A stretch of 64,000 nt of DNA from an uncultured Flavobacteriaceae bacterium (lineage in GTDB: Bacteria > Bacteroidota > Bacteroidia > Flavobacteriales > Flavobacteriaceae): contig CANLWB010000003.1 in NCBI GenBank assembly GCA_947494695.1, positions 124,001 through 188,000 on the forward strand, given 5' to 3'. The position numbers and the translations under genes are program-made. A model generated the notes under the pieces. It worked only from the letters and a program-made list of their open reading frames with translations, made no database searches and had not been told where the DNA came from. Every line of letters starts with the position of its first letter. Positions within the stretch are counted from its first letter, which is position 1. Positions 35,401 through 42,646 of the stretch are shown here, piece after piece.

Positions 35401-37380
35401 AATTATCCGAATACATCAAGTCCGCAAACAATCTATGTTCGTGTAGAAAATATCACAGACGCCACCTGTTCTGCAACGGCTTCATTCATTATACAGGTAT
35501 CTCCAGACCCTGTATATAATATGCCCACCCCTTATTTAAGATGCGACGATATCAGTAATGATGGTGTAGATACTTTTGATTTAAATGAAAAGGTTCAGGA
35601 GATTCGCGGCCCTAATCCTCCGGAACCTCTCAATATTACATTTCACCTGATACGAGCCGACGCAGAAAATAATAGAAATCCGTTACCTTTAAGTTATACC
35701 AATGTTAGAAATCCACAAACACTATACGCCAGGATAGAAAGTGATGACTCCCTTTGCTATGTGGTCGAAGAAGTCGGTATTAATATTCTTGCAGCTCCAG
35801 ATGTTACTTCTCCTCCTCCATTAATACGCTGTGATGAAGATTACAATGGCAGCACATTATTCGATTTAACCACTGCAGATTTCGAGATTCTAGATCGAAT
35901 TCAAACAAATTTGATTGTGAATTATTTTGAAAATCTAAGCGATATCAATCTTAATGACGGATTGGATAACACCAATGAAATTCCAACGCCCACAAGTTTT
36001 AACTCCGCAGCTCAAACTGTTTATATTAAAGTAGCTAATACGTTAACCAGTTGTTTTACTGTGGTCGAACTGGAATTAGAAGTAAACATTCCTCCAGCAA
36101 TAAATAATCTAACTGTAGTTCCTATTTGTGATAACGATACGGATACCTTCGATTTATCTGCTGTAGATACTATGATTGTTAACGACACCAGCCTGGTTAA
36201 TATCTCTTATCATAGCTCACAAGGTGATGCCGAGACAAATATGGCGCCTTTAAGCAACATATTCACTTATACCGCTAGTAGCCATACCTTATTTATAAGG
36301 GTCGAGGATATTATAACAAGGTGCTTTGTAACGCCTTCTTTTGATTTACAAATAAACCCAAACCCAATAGCCCATACAACACCGGGTCTTGTGACCTGTG
36401 ATGATGACTTTATTGATGGTTTTGAATTCGACTTACCCGCATTAACGGCTAATACTATTTTAGGGCCTCAAAACCCTGTCAATTTTACGATCACCTATTA
36501 TACAGATGCCATGAGTGCTGAAGCAGGTACAAATGCCATTGGCAACAATTATGAAGCTTTTGATGGAGACATTATCTATGCGCGCATCGAAAATAATACC
36601 ACAGGATGTTTCGATACTACCGAGTTTTCTGTGAGAATAAACCCTTTACCAGTTATTCCAATTAATAATATAGTTCCTTTATGCGTCGACGAAAATGATA
36701 TCCCTATTCCTCTTGTGATTAGTGCCGATACAGGTGCTCCAAACGACACTTATTTATGGTCTACGGGAGCGACATCTTCAGAGATAATGTTAAGTAATGT
36801 AAGTGAGATAGGAAACTATTGGGTAACCGTTACAAGGCCTTATGTTATAGGTGGTGATTGTGCTTACACCCATAATTTTTCAGTTATAGAATCAGAATCT
36901 GCCATTATAAATTTGACACCAACGGTTGATTTCTCAGACCCAAATAGTATCACAGTTTTAATAGACTCCGACAGAATAGGAAACTATGTCTACATACTCG
37001 ATGATGGTGAAGAACAAACATCCAATATCTTCGATAATGTATCCTTTGGGTGGCATGCCGTAACCGTTAGAGACCTCAATGGCTGTCTAGATGTCACACA
37101 AAGAGTCATGGTTTTTGATGTACCAAAGTTCTTCACCCCCAATAACGATACGGTATACGACACCTGGCATATTATAGGCATTGAGCAACTACCGGGAACC
37201 GTTATAAATATCTATAACCGATATGGTAAGCTCATTAAAACCTTAGCTCATACGTCTATAGGATGGGATGGGACCTATAATGGACAAAACATGCCTTCTG
37301 ATGACTACTGGTTTTCGGCCGATGTCGTTCAGGAAGGACATGCATTCAATTTAAAAGGCCACTTTACATTAAAACGATAA
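32473..37380 (+). CDS. Giant secreted T9SS type B protein with choice-of-anchor L domain
   Basis: Protein of 1635 residues, signal peptide MKSNSYILFFLICASNLMFSQ. The first 250 residues are a choice-of-anchor L domain (GCVDISNITSAVNGN, NFPFENGIMLSTGSA, FLFASEDYNGINPC is close to the seen FNYLFASEDYNG). Then about a dozen tandem units of 90-100 residues open with C-D-x-D and carry FDLT...K(D/A)AEI...Y...(D)A; each probably forms an Ig-like or calcium-binding fold. The sorting domain is FFTPNNDTVYDTWHI...IYNRYGKLIK...GWDGTYNGQNMPSDDYWF...FTLKR. Adhesion or matrix function is inferred. It is 201 bases after the second gene, so probably has its own promoter. Confidence 0.93.
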   Translation: MKSNSYILFFLICASNLMFSQQITVDSSVGLTQLIEDNLVDGCVDISNITSAVNGNAHGLPSYGYFERASSNFPFENGIMLSTGSAASGGNGLITPTLSESSTTWGTDPDLETALGITNTLNATSIEFDIVSISNQIQFNYLFASEDYNGINPCLVSDGFVFLIREASSTGPYQNIALVPGTSSPVNTNTIRPNLLPACAPQNEQFFDGYNIGDTNYVGRTNVLTASTTITPNVQYHVKIIIADQNDGTFDSAVFIEGDSFTILDLGDDISTCGSSVVLDADIQNPLATYNWYLNNNPLPGAINPTYTAIQNGTYRVEVSVSLNGSNCVEEDEINVTLNTEEPITPITDYELCDDLSGNGIETFDLTTKDAELHTNIANIPFTTYTFSYHPSDADARADTNEITGPISNTINPQPIFVRIDDLDSNCFAYTTFNLIVNPVPNITAPTHLEVCDEDDSPDGFAIIDLTQKDAEITGGQSNLIVSYHSNQADANSGNNPIPSPYVNANTPTETVYIRVINSLTGCVNTSETLTVDITVSPILVNRDTQYIDACETDMDGTANFDLTQVLGDIIGGLTGVTATYHVSLDDANAGINPIGTPTNYQNTNPEEQTIYVRIEDDTTGCASVVSLEIHTNLLLTGTNLGDFALCDNNDVENDTLEFHLPSIETHISDDLPNPVTVNFYETENDRDNGMALSKGVLYPATSPTILYLSMDDGNCSQDAEITLLINPVLLFSSADPIPYCDTDDDGFVDIELHTLDDMVTNNNSNFSVTYFPTQFDADNNPQNQLPDPFRNTNPIETVFARITNNDTRCSTTNSFDIEILTAPAATPPSPFLICDTDDDGFSVINLEDKIPEIVASTTGLDIEFFRSFDDADTSTNPISASERIAFNATTQIIYIRVESNISTTGCYNIVEQQVIVNTRPNIPEISNFQICQTGGGSTANFLLSEKDAEILNGQTGKEVYYFEDAAFTVPIDKTINYPNTSSPQTIYVRVENITDATCSATASFIIQVSPDPVYNMPTPYLRCDDISNDGVDTFDLNEKVQEIRGPNPPEPLNITFHLIRADAENNRNPLPLSYTNVRNPQTLYARIESDDSLCYVVEEVGINILAAPDVTSPPPLIRCDEDYNGSTLFDLTTADFEILDRIQTNLIVNYFENLSDINLNDGLDNTNEIPTPTSFNSAAQTVYIKVANTLTSCFTVVELELEVNIPPAINNLTVVPICDNDTDTFDLSAVDTMIVNDTSLVNISYHSSQGDAETNMAPLSNIFTYTASSHTLFIRVEDIITRCFVTPSFDLQINPNPIAHTTPGLVTCDDDFIDGFEFDLPALTANTILGPQNPVNFTITYYTDAMSAEAGTNAIGNNYEAFDGDIIYARIENNTTGCFDTTEFSVRINPLPVIPINNIVPLCVDENDIPIPLVISADTGAPNDTYLWSTGATSSEIMLSNVSEIGNYWVTVTRPYVIGGDCAYTHNFSVIESESAIINLTPTVDFSDPNSITVLIDSDRIGNYVYILDDGEEQTSNIFDNVSFGWHAVTVRDLNGCLDVTQRVMVFDVPKFFTPNNDTVYDTWHIIGIEQLPGTVINIYNRYGKLIKTLAHTSIGWDGTYNGQNMPSDDYWFSADVVQEGHAFNLKGHFTLKR

Positions 37381-37413
37381 CTTTTAATATCCTTAACACA
37401 TAGAGAATAACGG

Positions 37414-38595
37414 CTAAATTGATACACTTGTCGTATGACCAAAAGGGCCAAAATGTGTAATAATTCCATATGGTGATGAACCATAAGCACCTTCATAATA
37501 ATCTACTGTAACAAACCAGGCATCACCTTTTGTATCAAAACCTAAATGAAACTGATAGGTATCCCCAAATGTTCCCTCATATTCTGAATAGAAAAACTTG
37601 CCTTTGTTTTTTACAACAAAATTTATTAATGTAGGTGCATTTGCACTTAAACTTTTTTTATAAAGGCTGTTATTCTTGGCCGGTTTAAAATTCCCATGAT
37701 AAGTAATATTATGCTTTACGCTTAATTGTCTCTTAATTAAATTGGGTAAAACAGGTGGTATACGTCTTTGATAATTATATGACGCTGAAGACATCACAGG
37801 CGTAGAATGGCTTCTGTTTTTTCTTCCTGATGTATTGTTCTTTTTCTTTTTCTTGTTATTTTTTTTCCCCTTTATCAATTTCAGTTTTGCATCTATATCT
37901 ACATCATTTTCATTAATAAATTCGAGTTCGTCTGCTAATACAAGTACTACCACTTCCCTATTATCAAATAACACCCAATATCCATTGTGATCAGGCTTTA
38001 TAATAGTTCCTTTATGTGCATGGTCTTCTACTCTTTTACCTTTAAATTCTGGTTTATTCTTTTTAATACGTTGAATAGGAAAAATGGCAGACCGACGACT
38101 TACAGATTTCAAATTCTCAGTGGTTTGCTGTACCGAATATTGCATCGCCTTAGCCCCCATACGATCAGCTTCATGCTCTAATCCCTTGTCATCATTAATA
38201 GCTATCTTCTTTTTTAATTGCCTGGTAGGTTGGACTCTTCCCTGTTTTTGTTGTACGACATGCCAGGCTTCGTGTGGCACATGTTTTTCTTGCCCCGGCG
38301 CAACATGAATGTGATCCCCCTGTGCATACGCTTGTGCTTGTAATTGTGCTGGTTTGGCAGAATTGTAATGCACTCGCGTATTGCTCATATCTATCCCCGA
38401 CAATTGCTCAATACCTGATTTTAATTGATCGGGAAGCCCGGTCTGATTTTTCTTTTTTTGAACGGGACTTGAGGTATAATCCATAGGTGCATTGGCCTGT
38501 AATTGTAAATATGCGGTTGTATCATTTTGTGGAGATTGTTTTATTACCCTCTGTAATTGATGTACTTTTTGTAAATGATCACTTTGTTGTATCAT
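37414..38595 (-). CDS. DUF4157 (eCIS-core) domain protein, possible toxin or effector
   Basis: Protein of 393 residues from the first ATG (38595). Residues 55-115 form a DUF4157 domain: LPDQLKSGIEQLSGIDMSN, VHYNSAKPAQL, YAQGDHIHVAPGQ and the metalloprotease-like HEAWHVVQQ (H108-H112). GLEHEADRMG (139-148) closes the N-part. A lysine-rich linker (KKNNKKKKKNN) leads to a C-terminal domain of about 110 residues (FVVKNKGKFFYSEYEG, YQFHLGFDTKGDAWFVTVDYY) that I cannot assign. DUF4157 proteins are linked to extracellular contractile injection systems or stand alone as polymorphic-toxin carriers; no eCIS genes are in this window. The open frame runs 5' to 38733 (see findings). Confidence 0.8.
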   Translation of the reverse strand: MIQQSDHLQKVHQLQRVIKQSPQNDTTAYLQLQANAPMDYTSSPVQKKKNQTGLPDQLKSGIEQLSGIDMSNTRVHYNSAKPAQLQAQAYAQGDHIHVAPGQEKHVPHEAWHVVQQKQGRVQPTRQLKKKIAINDDKGLEHEADRMGAKAMQYSVQQTTENLKSVSRRSAIFPIQRIKKNKPEFKGKRVEDHAHKGTIIKPDHNGYWVLFDNREVVVLVLADELEFINENDVDIDAKLKLIKGKKNNKKKKKNNTSGRKNRSHSTPVMSSASYNYQRRIPPVLPNLIKRQLSVKHNITYHGNFKPAKNNSLYKKSLSANAPTLINFVVKNKGKFFYSEYEGTFGDTYQFHLGFDTKGDAWFVTVDYYEGAYGSSPYGIITHFGPFGHTTSVSI

Positions 38596-38998
38596 TTTTA
38601 CCTTAGACTGCAGGCTTTCAGACTCTATGCGATCATCTTTAAAACTTGTCTGTTGGATAATAGGACGTTTCTCCTGATAACCAGGGTTGCTATTTTCGAT
38701 TTTATTTTTTCGTGATATTAAATATATAATAGGTTATAAAAGCTCATTTAAATATACGAAAATTATGATATCCCTGCTCGTTCCTGTTCGGATGACATTC
38801 CTACTTCTTATAACCCCTTGATTCACTGGCTTAAAACACAATACAAACTCAAGTTAACGTAGATTTTTTAACAAAATATTCATGTCATCATCGTCATTTA
38901 AAAGGAGAAATGGTAAACATGTTTTTAAAGGGCGATAGAAAACTTTCAGGTATTTCACTTTAAAACGATAGCATACATATTTTGCTTAATTTTGTAAC
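38596..38998. other. Upstream region of the DUF4157 gene and uvrB, with coding-like 5' extension
   Basis: From 38596 to 38733 the minus-strand frame of the DUF4157 gene stays open and reads protein-like (ISRKNKIENSNPGYQEKRPI, then QQTSFKDDRIESE) but has no ATG, GTG or TTG. The rest is A/T-rich. GTCATCCGAACAGGAACGAG followed by CAGGGATATCAT on the minus strand (about 38768-38800) looks like a variant of the dispersed repeat. A possible -7 box, TAATTTTG (38987-38994), is only 4 bases before the uvrB ATG. Confidence 0.55.
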
Positions 38999-41002
38999 AT
39001 GCAATTTAAAATTGAATCTGAATTTAGCCCAACAGGAGATCAGCCCGAAGCCATAAAACAACTGGTTGATGGTGTGCGCTCCAATGAAAAATATCAAACA
39101 CTACTTGGTGTAACGGGGTCGGGAAAAACCTTCACCGTTGCTAACGTTGTTCAGGAAATCCAACGCCCTACTTTGGTTTTGGCTCATAACAAAACATTGG
39201 CAGCCCAGTTGTACTCTGAGTTTAAACAGTTTTTTCCAAATAATGCAGTTGAGTATTTCGTGTCTTACTACGATTATTATCAACCTGAAGCCTATATTCC
39301 TGTATCTGGAGTTTATATAGAAAAAGATCTGTCCATAAACGAAGAAATTGAAAAGATGCGTCTAAGTGCCACATCTTCCCTCCTTTCTGGTCGTAGAGAT
39401 GTCCTTGTAATTGCATCGGTGTCCTGTATTTATGGTATTGGGAACCCTATTGAGTTTCAAAAGAATGTGGTTAGGTTAAAACGTGATCAGATCATTTCCA
39501 GAACCAAACTATTGCATAATCTGGTACAAAGTTTATATTCCAGAACCGAAGATGAATTCAAACATGGAAACTTCCGAATAAAAGGTGACACCGTTGATAT
39601 CTTCCCAAGTTATGCCGATGATGCCTTCAGAATTCACTTTTTTGGTGATGAGATTGAAGATATTGAATCGTTCAACGTGCAAACAAACGAAATACTTGAA
39701 AAATACGATCAGCTTAATATTTACCCGGCAAACATGTTCGTGACATCTCCTGATGTTTTACAGAACGCTATTAAGGATATTCAGGACGATTTAGTCAAAC
39801 AACATGACTATTTTAAAGATATAGGAAAGCATTTAGAGGCCAAACGCCTTAAGGAACGTACGGAATTTGACCTGGAAATGATTCGGGAATTGGGGTATTG
39901 CTCGGGTATAGAAAATTATTCGCGTTATTTAGACGGACGAATGCCTGGTACCCGCCCATTCTGCTTGTTAGATTATTTCCCAGATGATTATTTAATGGTT
40001 GTAGATGAGAGTCATGTCACCATCTCTCAGGTACATGCCATGTATGGTGGTGATAGAAGTAGAAAAGAAAATTTGGTGGAATACGGTTTTAGACTGCCAG
40101 CGGCTATGGACAACCGTCCCTTAAAATTTGAAGAGTTTGAAGCCATTCAAAATCAGGTCATTTATGTAAGTGCCACACCTGCGGATTACGAGCTCGAAAA
40201 AACAGATGGTATTTATGTTGAACAGGTTATTCGTCCAACCGGATTGTTAGACCCAATCATAGAAATTAGACCAAGTTTAAATCAAATTGATGATTTAATA
40301 GAAGAAATACAACTACGTGTTGAGAAGGATGAACGAGTGTTGGTTACCACACTTACCAAACGAATGGCCGAAGAGCTCACAAAATATCTGGATCGAATCC
40401 AGATACGGTGTCGTTACATCCACAGCGACGTAGATACCTTAGAACGTGTTGAAATCATGCAGAACCTTCGTAAGGGTTTGTTTGATGTCTTGGTTGGTGT
40501 AAACCTTTTAAGAGAGGGGCTGGATTTACCAGAAGTATCGCTTGTTGCCATTCTAGATGCTGATAAAGAAGGTTTTTTACGTTCAACACGATCGCTCACC
40601 CAAACCGTGGGTCGTGCCGCAAGAAACTTAAATGGTAAAGCTATTATGTACGCCGACAAAGTCACCAATAGCATGCAAAAAACTATTGATGAAACGAATT
40701 ACAGACGTGAAAAACAAATAGCTTACAATACCAAAAATAATGTCACTCCTAAAGCCCTTAATAAAAGTTTAGACAACGCATTATCCAAAAACTCGGTTAG
40801 TACATATCATTACGAGTTGGAAGCTCTAAAAGCTGCCGAACCCGAAAGTGAATACCTATCCAAACCGGAATTGGAAAAGAAAATACGTGAAAAACGTAAA
40901 TTAATGGAAGAAGCCGCAAAAGCTTTAGATTTTATTGTGGCTGCAAAACTGCGTGACGAAATAAAAATATATCAGGATAAACTAGAAAAGCTAAAAGTAT
41001 AA
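38999..41002 (+). CDS. uvrB: Excinuclease ABC subunit B
   Basis: UvrB of 667 residues, the normal length. Helicase-like damage-verification subunit of nucleotide excision repair. FSPTGDQPEAIKQL and GVTGSGKTFTVANV (Walker A) open the protein. YYDYYQPEAYIP is the beta-hairpin region that clamps DNA, VDESH is motif II, and SLTQTVGRAARN motif VI. The C-terminal UVR domain (LEKKIREKRKLMEEAAKALDF...LRDEIKIYQDKL) is the UvrC-binding part. Alone on its strand; the terminator overlaps its stop codon. Confidence 0.98.
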   Translation: MQFKIESEFSPTGDQPEAIKQLVDGVRSNEKYQTLLGVTGSGKTFTVANVVQEIQRPTLVLAHNKTLAAQLYSEFKQFFPNNAVEYFVSYYDYYQPEAYIPVSGVYIEKDLSINEEIEKMRLSATSSLLSGRRDVLVIASVSCIYGIGNPIEFQKNVVRLKRDQIISRTKLLHNLVQSLYSRTEDEFKHGNFRIKGDTVDIFPSYADDAFRIHFFGDEIEDIESFNVQTNEILEKYDQLNIYPANMFVTSPDVLQNAIKDIQDDLVKQHDYFKDIGKHLEAKRLKERTEFDLEMIRELGYCSGIENYSRYLDGRMPGTRPFCLLDYFPDDYLMVVDESHVTISQVHAMYGGDRSRKENLVEYGFRLPAAMDNRPLKFEEFEAIQNQVIYVSATPADYELEKTDGIYVEQVIRPTGLLDPIIEIRPSLNQIDDLIEEIQLRVEKDERVLVTTLTKRMAEELTKYLDRIQIRCRYIHSDVDTLERVEIMQNLRKGLFDVLVGVNLLREGLDLPEVSLVAILDADKEGFLRSTRSLTQTVGRAARNLNGKAIMYADKVTNSMQKTIDETNYRREKQIAYNTKNNVTPKALNKSLDNALSKNSVSTYHYELEALKAAEPESEYLSKPELEKKIREKRKLMEEAAKALDFIVAAKLRDEIKIYQDKLEKLKV

Positions 41003-41018
41003 ACCTTTAGCTTTTCTA
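40983..41018 (+). terminator. Terminator overlapping the uvrB stop codon
   Basis: Perfect 13-bp stem TAGAAAAGCTAAA (40983-40995) and TTTAGCTTTTCTA (41006-41018); the 10-base loop contains the TAA stop. A long T-run is lacking apart from the CTTTTCT in arm 2, so strength is uncertain. Confidence 0.6.
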
Positions 41019-41079
41019 TAACCTCGCGAGGTCTCTAATTAAAACACATTATGAATTAACACTACTTAGCAGATTGTTA

Positions 41080-41487
41080 TTAATTGTATTGCGTTTTAAA
41101 AATGTCAATCAACACATCGGGCGGCACTATTTTGTTTGGAAAACTTTCCATTAAATATAGTACCTTAGTAATGGACTCATGGCTTAAACCCATTCTTAAG
41201 CCAAAATTATATAACTTTGTAGCTCCTGAAGAATTATCTTCATTTTCCTGATCTATATTCATTAATAATACTAATCTATGAAATTGTACAATTCTCTCAC
41301 TATGCGTCTTTAAATGCGTATATGTAACCGGGTGTTCTATTAAATAGTCAAAATCCTCTCGTGTTATTTCGAGTTGTTTTGCTACACCTAATAAGAAATT
41401 ATACTCTATTTCTTTTATGTCTTTATCATATTTTGCAAATGCTATCATTTCAGATAAAAGACTCAATTTTTCGACTCTATTAATCAT
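41080..41487 (-). CDS. TerB-like helical protein
   Basis: Protein of 135 residues, all-helical, no signal peptide. KLSLLSEMIAFAKYDKDIKEIEYNFLLGVAKQLEI resembles the first helices of TerB/DjlA-like domains (L..LI..A..DG.I...E...L...A..L.I), with aspartates D24 and E28 in the place of the metal-binding acidic pair. The second half (RLVLLMNID..., FGLRMGLSHESITKVLYLME) repeats the helical pattern. Role unknown; such proteins often sit at the membrane in stress responses. Convergent with uvrB, with its start facing a 370-base gene-free stretch. Confidence 0.65.
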   Translation of the reverse strand: MINRVEKLSLLSEMIAFAKYDKDIKEIEYNFLLGVAKQLEITREDFDYLIEHPVTYTHLKTHSERIVQFHRLVLLMNIDQENEDNSSGATKLYNFGLRMGLSHESITKVLYLMESFPNKIVPPDVLIDIFKTQYN

Positions 41488-41856
41488 GTCTCTCGGGATT
41501 AATTAATTACAATATAAAGGTACGCACAACAATACTTTAATAATCGTGTATATAATGTAACTTATCGAAAAACAAGAGGTATTTGGTCGTAACTTTTCTT
41601 TATTTCATCAATAATCGTTTTTTTTTATCCAAAAAAATTGCATTTCATCATTCTTAGATAATTTTCACCCTAAAAAGACACAAAACACAATAAACTGATT
41701 ATCAACAGTTTAAAATTGAAAAAATCATATTTTACTTACATTTATAAAAACTAATATTCCAGGTCCTTTTTCGAAAATGAAGAAAACGCTAAAAATATAT
41801 TCCCAGTTAAAAAAAATTGACGATTTTGCACGTTTAAAGGTGTAGACATTTAGCTT
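41488..41856. other. 369-base A/T-rich intergenic region
   Basis: Divergent promoter region of the TerB-like and DUF1456 genes. Strong A/T bias and no coding frame. No exact TAnnTTTG box could be fixed; TTTTGCACG at about 41824 is a partial match. Nothing else is seen. Confidence 0.5.
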
Positions 41857-42159
41857 ATGACAAATAATGATGTTTTAAAAAAATTACGAGTTGCTTTAAA
41901 GCTTCGAGATGATGAAATCGTTAGCATTTTAAGTCTTGTTGATTTTAGAATTTCTAAAAGTGAACTGGGTGCATTTTTTAGAAGAGAAGATCACCCAAAA
42001 TATATGGAATGCGGTGATCAAATTCTACGTAATTTTTTAAATGGGCTTGTCATTCACCTTCGCGGCCCCATGCCAGAAAAAAAAACAGATTCTAAAACTG
42101 CCGGGCCTTCAAACTCCAAAAACAAACCTTCAAATTCTAAAAAAGGAAATAGTAACTAG
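41857..42159 (+). CDS. DUF1456 (YehS-like) protein, single-repeat form
   Basis: Protein of 100 residues. MTNNDVLKKLRVALKLRDDEIVSILSL, SKSELGAFFRREDHPKYMECGDQILRNFLNGLVIHLRG is one full DUF1456 repeat of the YehS family. E. coli YehS and most relatives have two repeats (about 150 residues), so this one is half-size. The remaining 28 residues are low complexity (KKTDSKTAGPSNSKNKPSNSKKGNSN) and probably disordered. Family function is unknown. It ends before a strong inverted repeat shared with the convergent DUF6520 gene. Confidence 0.85.
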   Translation: MTNNDVLKKLRVALKLRDDEIVSILSLVDFRISKSELGAFFRREDHPKYMECGDQILRNFLNGLVIHLRGPMPEKKTDSKTAGPSNSKNKPSNSKKGNSN

Positions 42160-42198
42160 CAGTCTCCAAAATTCAATTAATATATAATCTATAAAATA

Positions 42199-42227
42199 GA
42201 GGCTGTCTAAAAAATTTAGACAACCTC
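42199..42227. terminator. Bidirectional terminator between the DUF1456 and DUF6520 genes
   Basis: GAGGCTGTCTAAA (42199-42211) pairs with TTTAGACAACCTC (42215-42227), 12 of 13 positions plus one wobble, with a 3-base loop. It lies between convergent genes. The same half-sequence GAGG(C/T)TGTCTAAAAA occurs at the IS1182-like remnant start near 52270. Confidence 0.65.
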
Positions 42228-42265
42228 CTTCTCTCTTCTTAAAATTATATCACCGCTATCCTACC

Positions 42266-42586
42266 CTATGGTCTCGGACGAGTTGGCACCTGCCATAAAA
42301 CAGTTACAGGAGCTACTTCATTACAATAAGAGCTCGCGTAAACTATTTTAGTCCCCTGGAAAGGTAGTCTAATAGTACAAAATAGACCACCAATATTAGG
42401 CTGACACGAATTACTTGAAATCGGATGAGTCTCACGACATTGACCTTCGCTATTAACATAGTATCCGGTATAAAGTGTCACATCTTCTGCTACATCCTTT
42501 TCGGCAGAGGCAAAGGCTAAAGAAGCTGCAATAGCAAGCATTAGCGCACAAGCCGGTAGTATGGCTTTTAAAAAATTTCGTTTCAT
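42266..42586 (-). CDS. DUF6520-family (NVEALA-like) small secreted protein
   Basis: Protein of 106 residues. The N-terminus MKRNFLKAILPACALMLAIA with SLAFAS is the hallmark of DUF6520, related in style to NVEALA peptides of Bacteroides. After cleavage about 75 residues remain with four cysteines (GQC, NSC, LFC, SYC), able to form two disulfides outside the cytoplasm. It ends VPTRPRP. Function is unknown; these peptides are usually encoded next to membrane or propeller proteins, as here (the next gene downstream is on the same strand). Confidence 0.82.
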   Translation of the reverse strand: MKRNFLKAILPACALMLAIAASLAFASAEKDVAEDVTLYTGYYVNSEGQCRETHPISSNSCQPNIGGLFCTIRLPFQGTKIVYASSYCNEVAPVTVLWQVPTRPRP

Positions 42587-42646
42587 AACATAAGTATTTA
42601 AAATTTACGGCCTACTCTGTTTACAGGTTTTCGGCCTTAGCCCTGA

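Noticed and set aside
38084-38486. Two plus-strand ORFs opposite the DUF4157 gene
   Set aside because: Cysteine-rich peptides are the antisense reading of the HEAWH region; no family likeness.
42199-42227. Hairpin as two fused IS ends
   Set aside because: The half-sequence resembles the remnant end at 52270, but its place between two convergent genes and perfect pairing fit a terminator better; kept as such.
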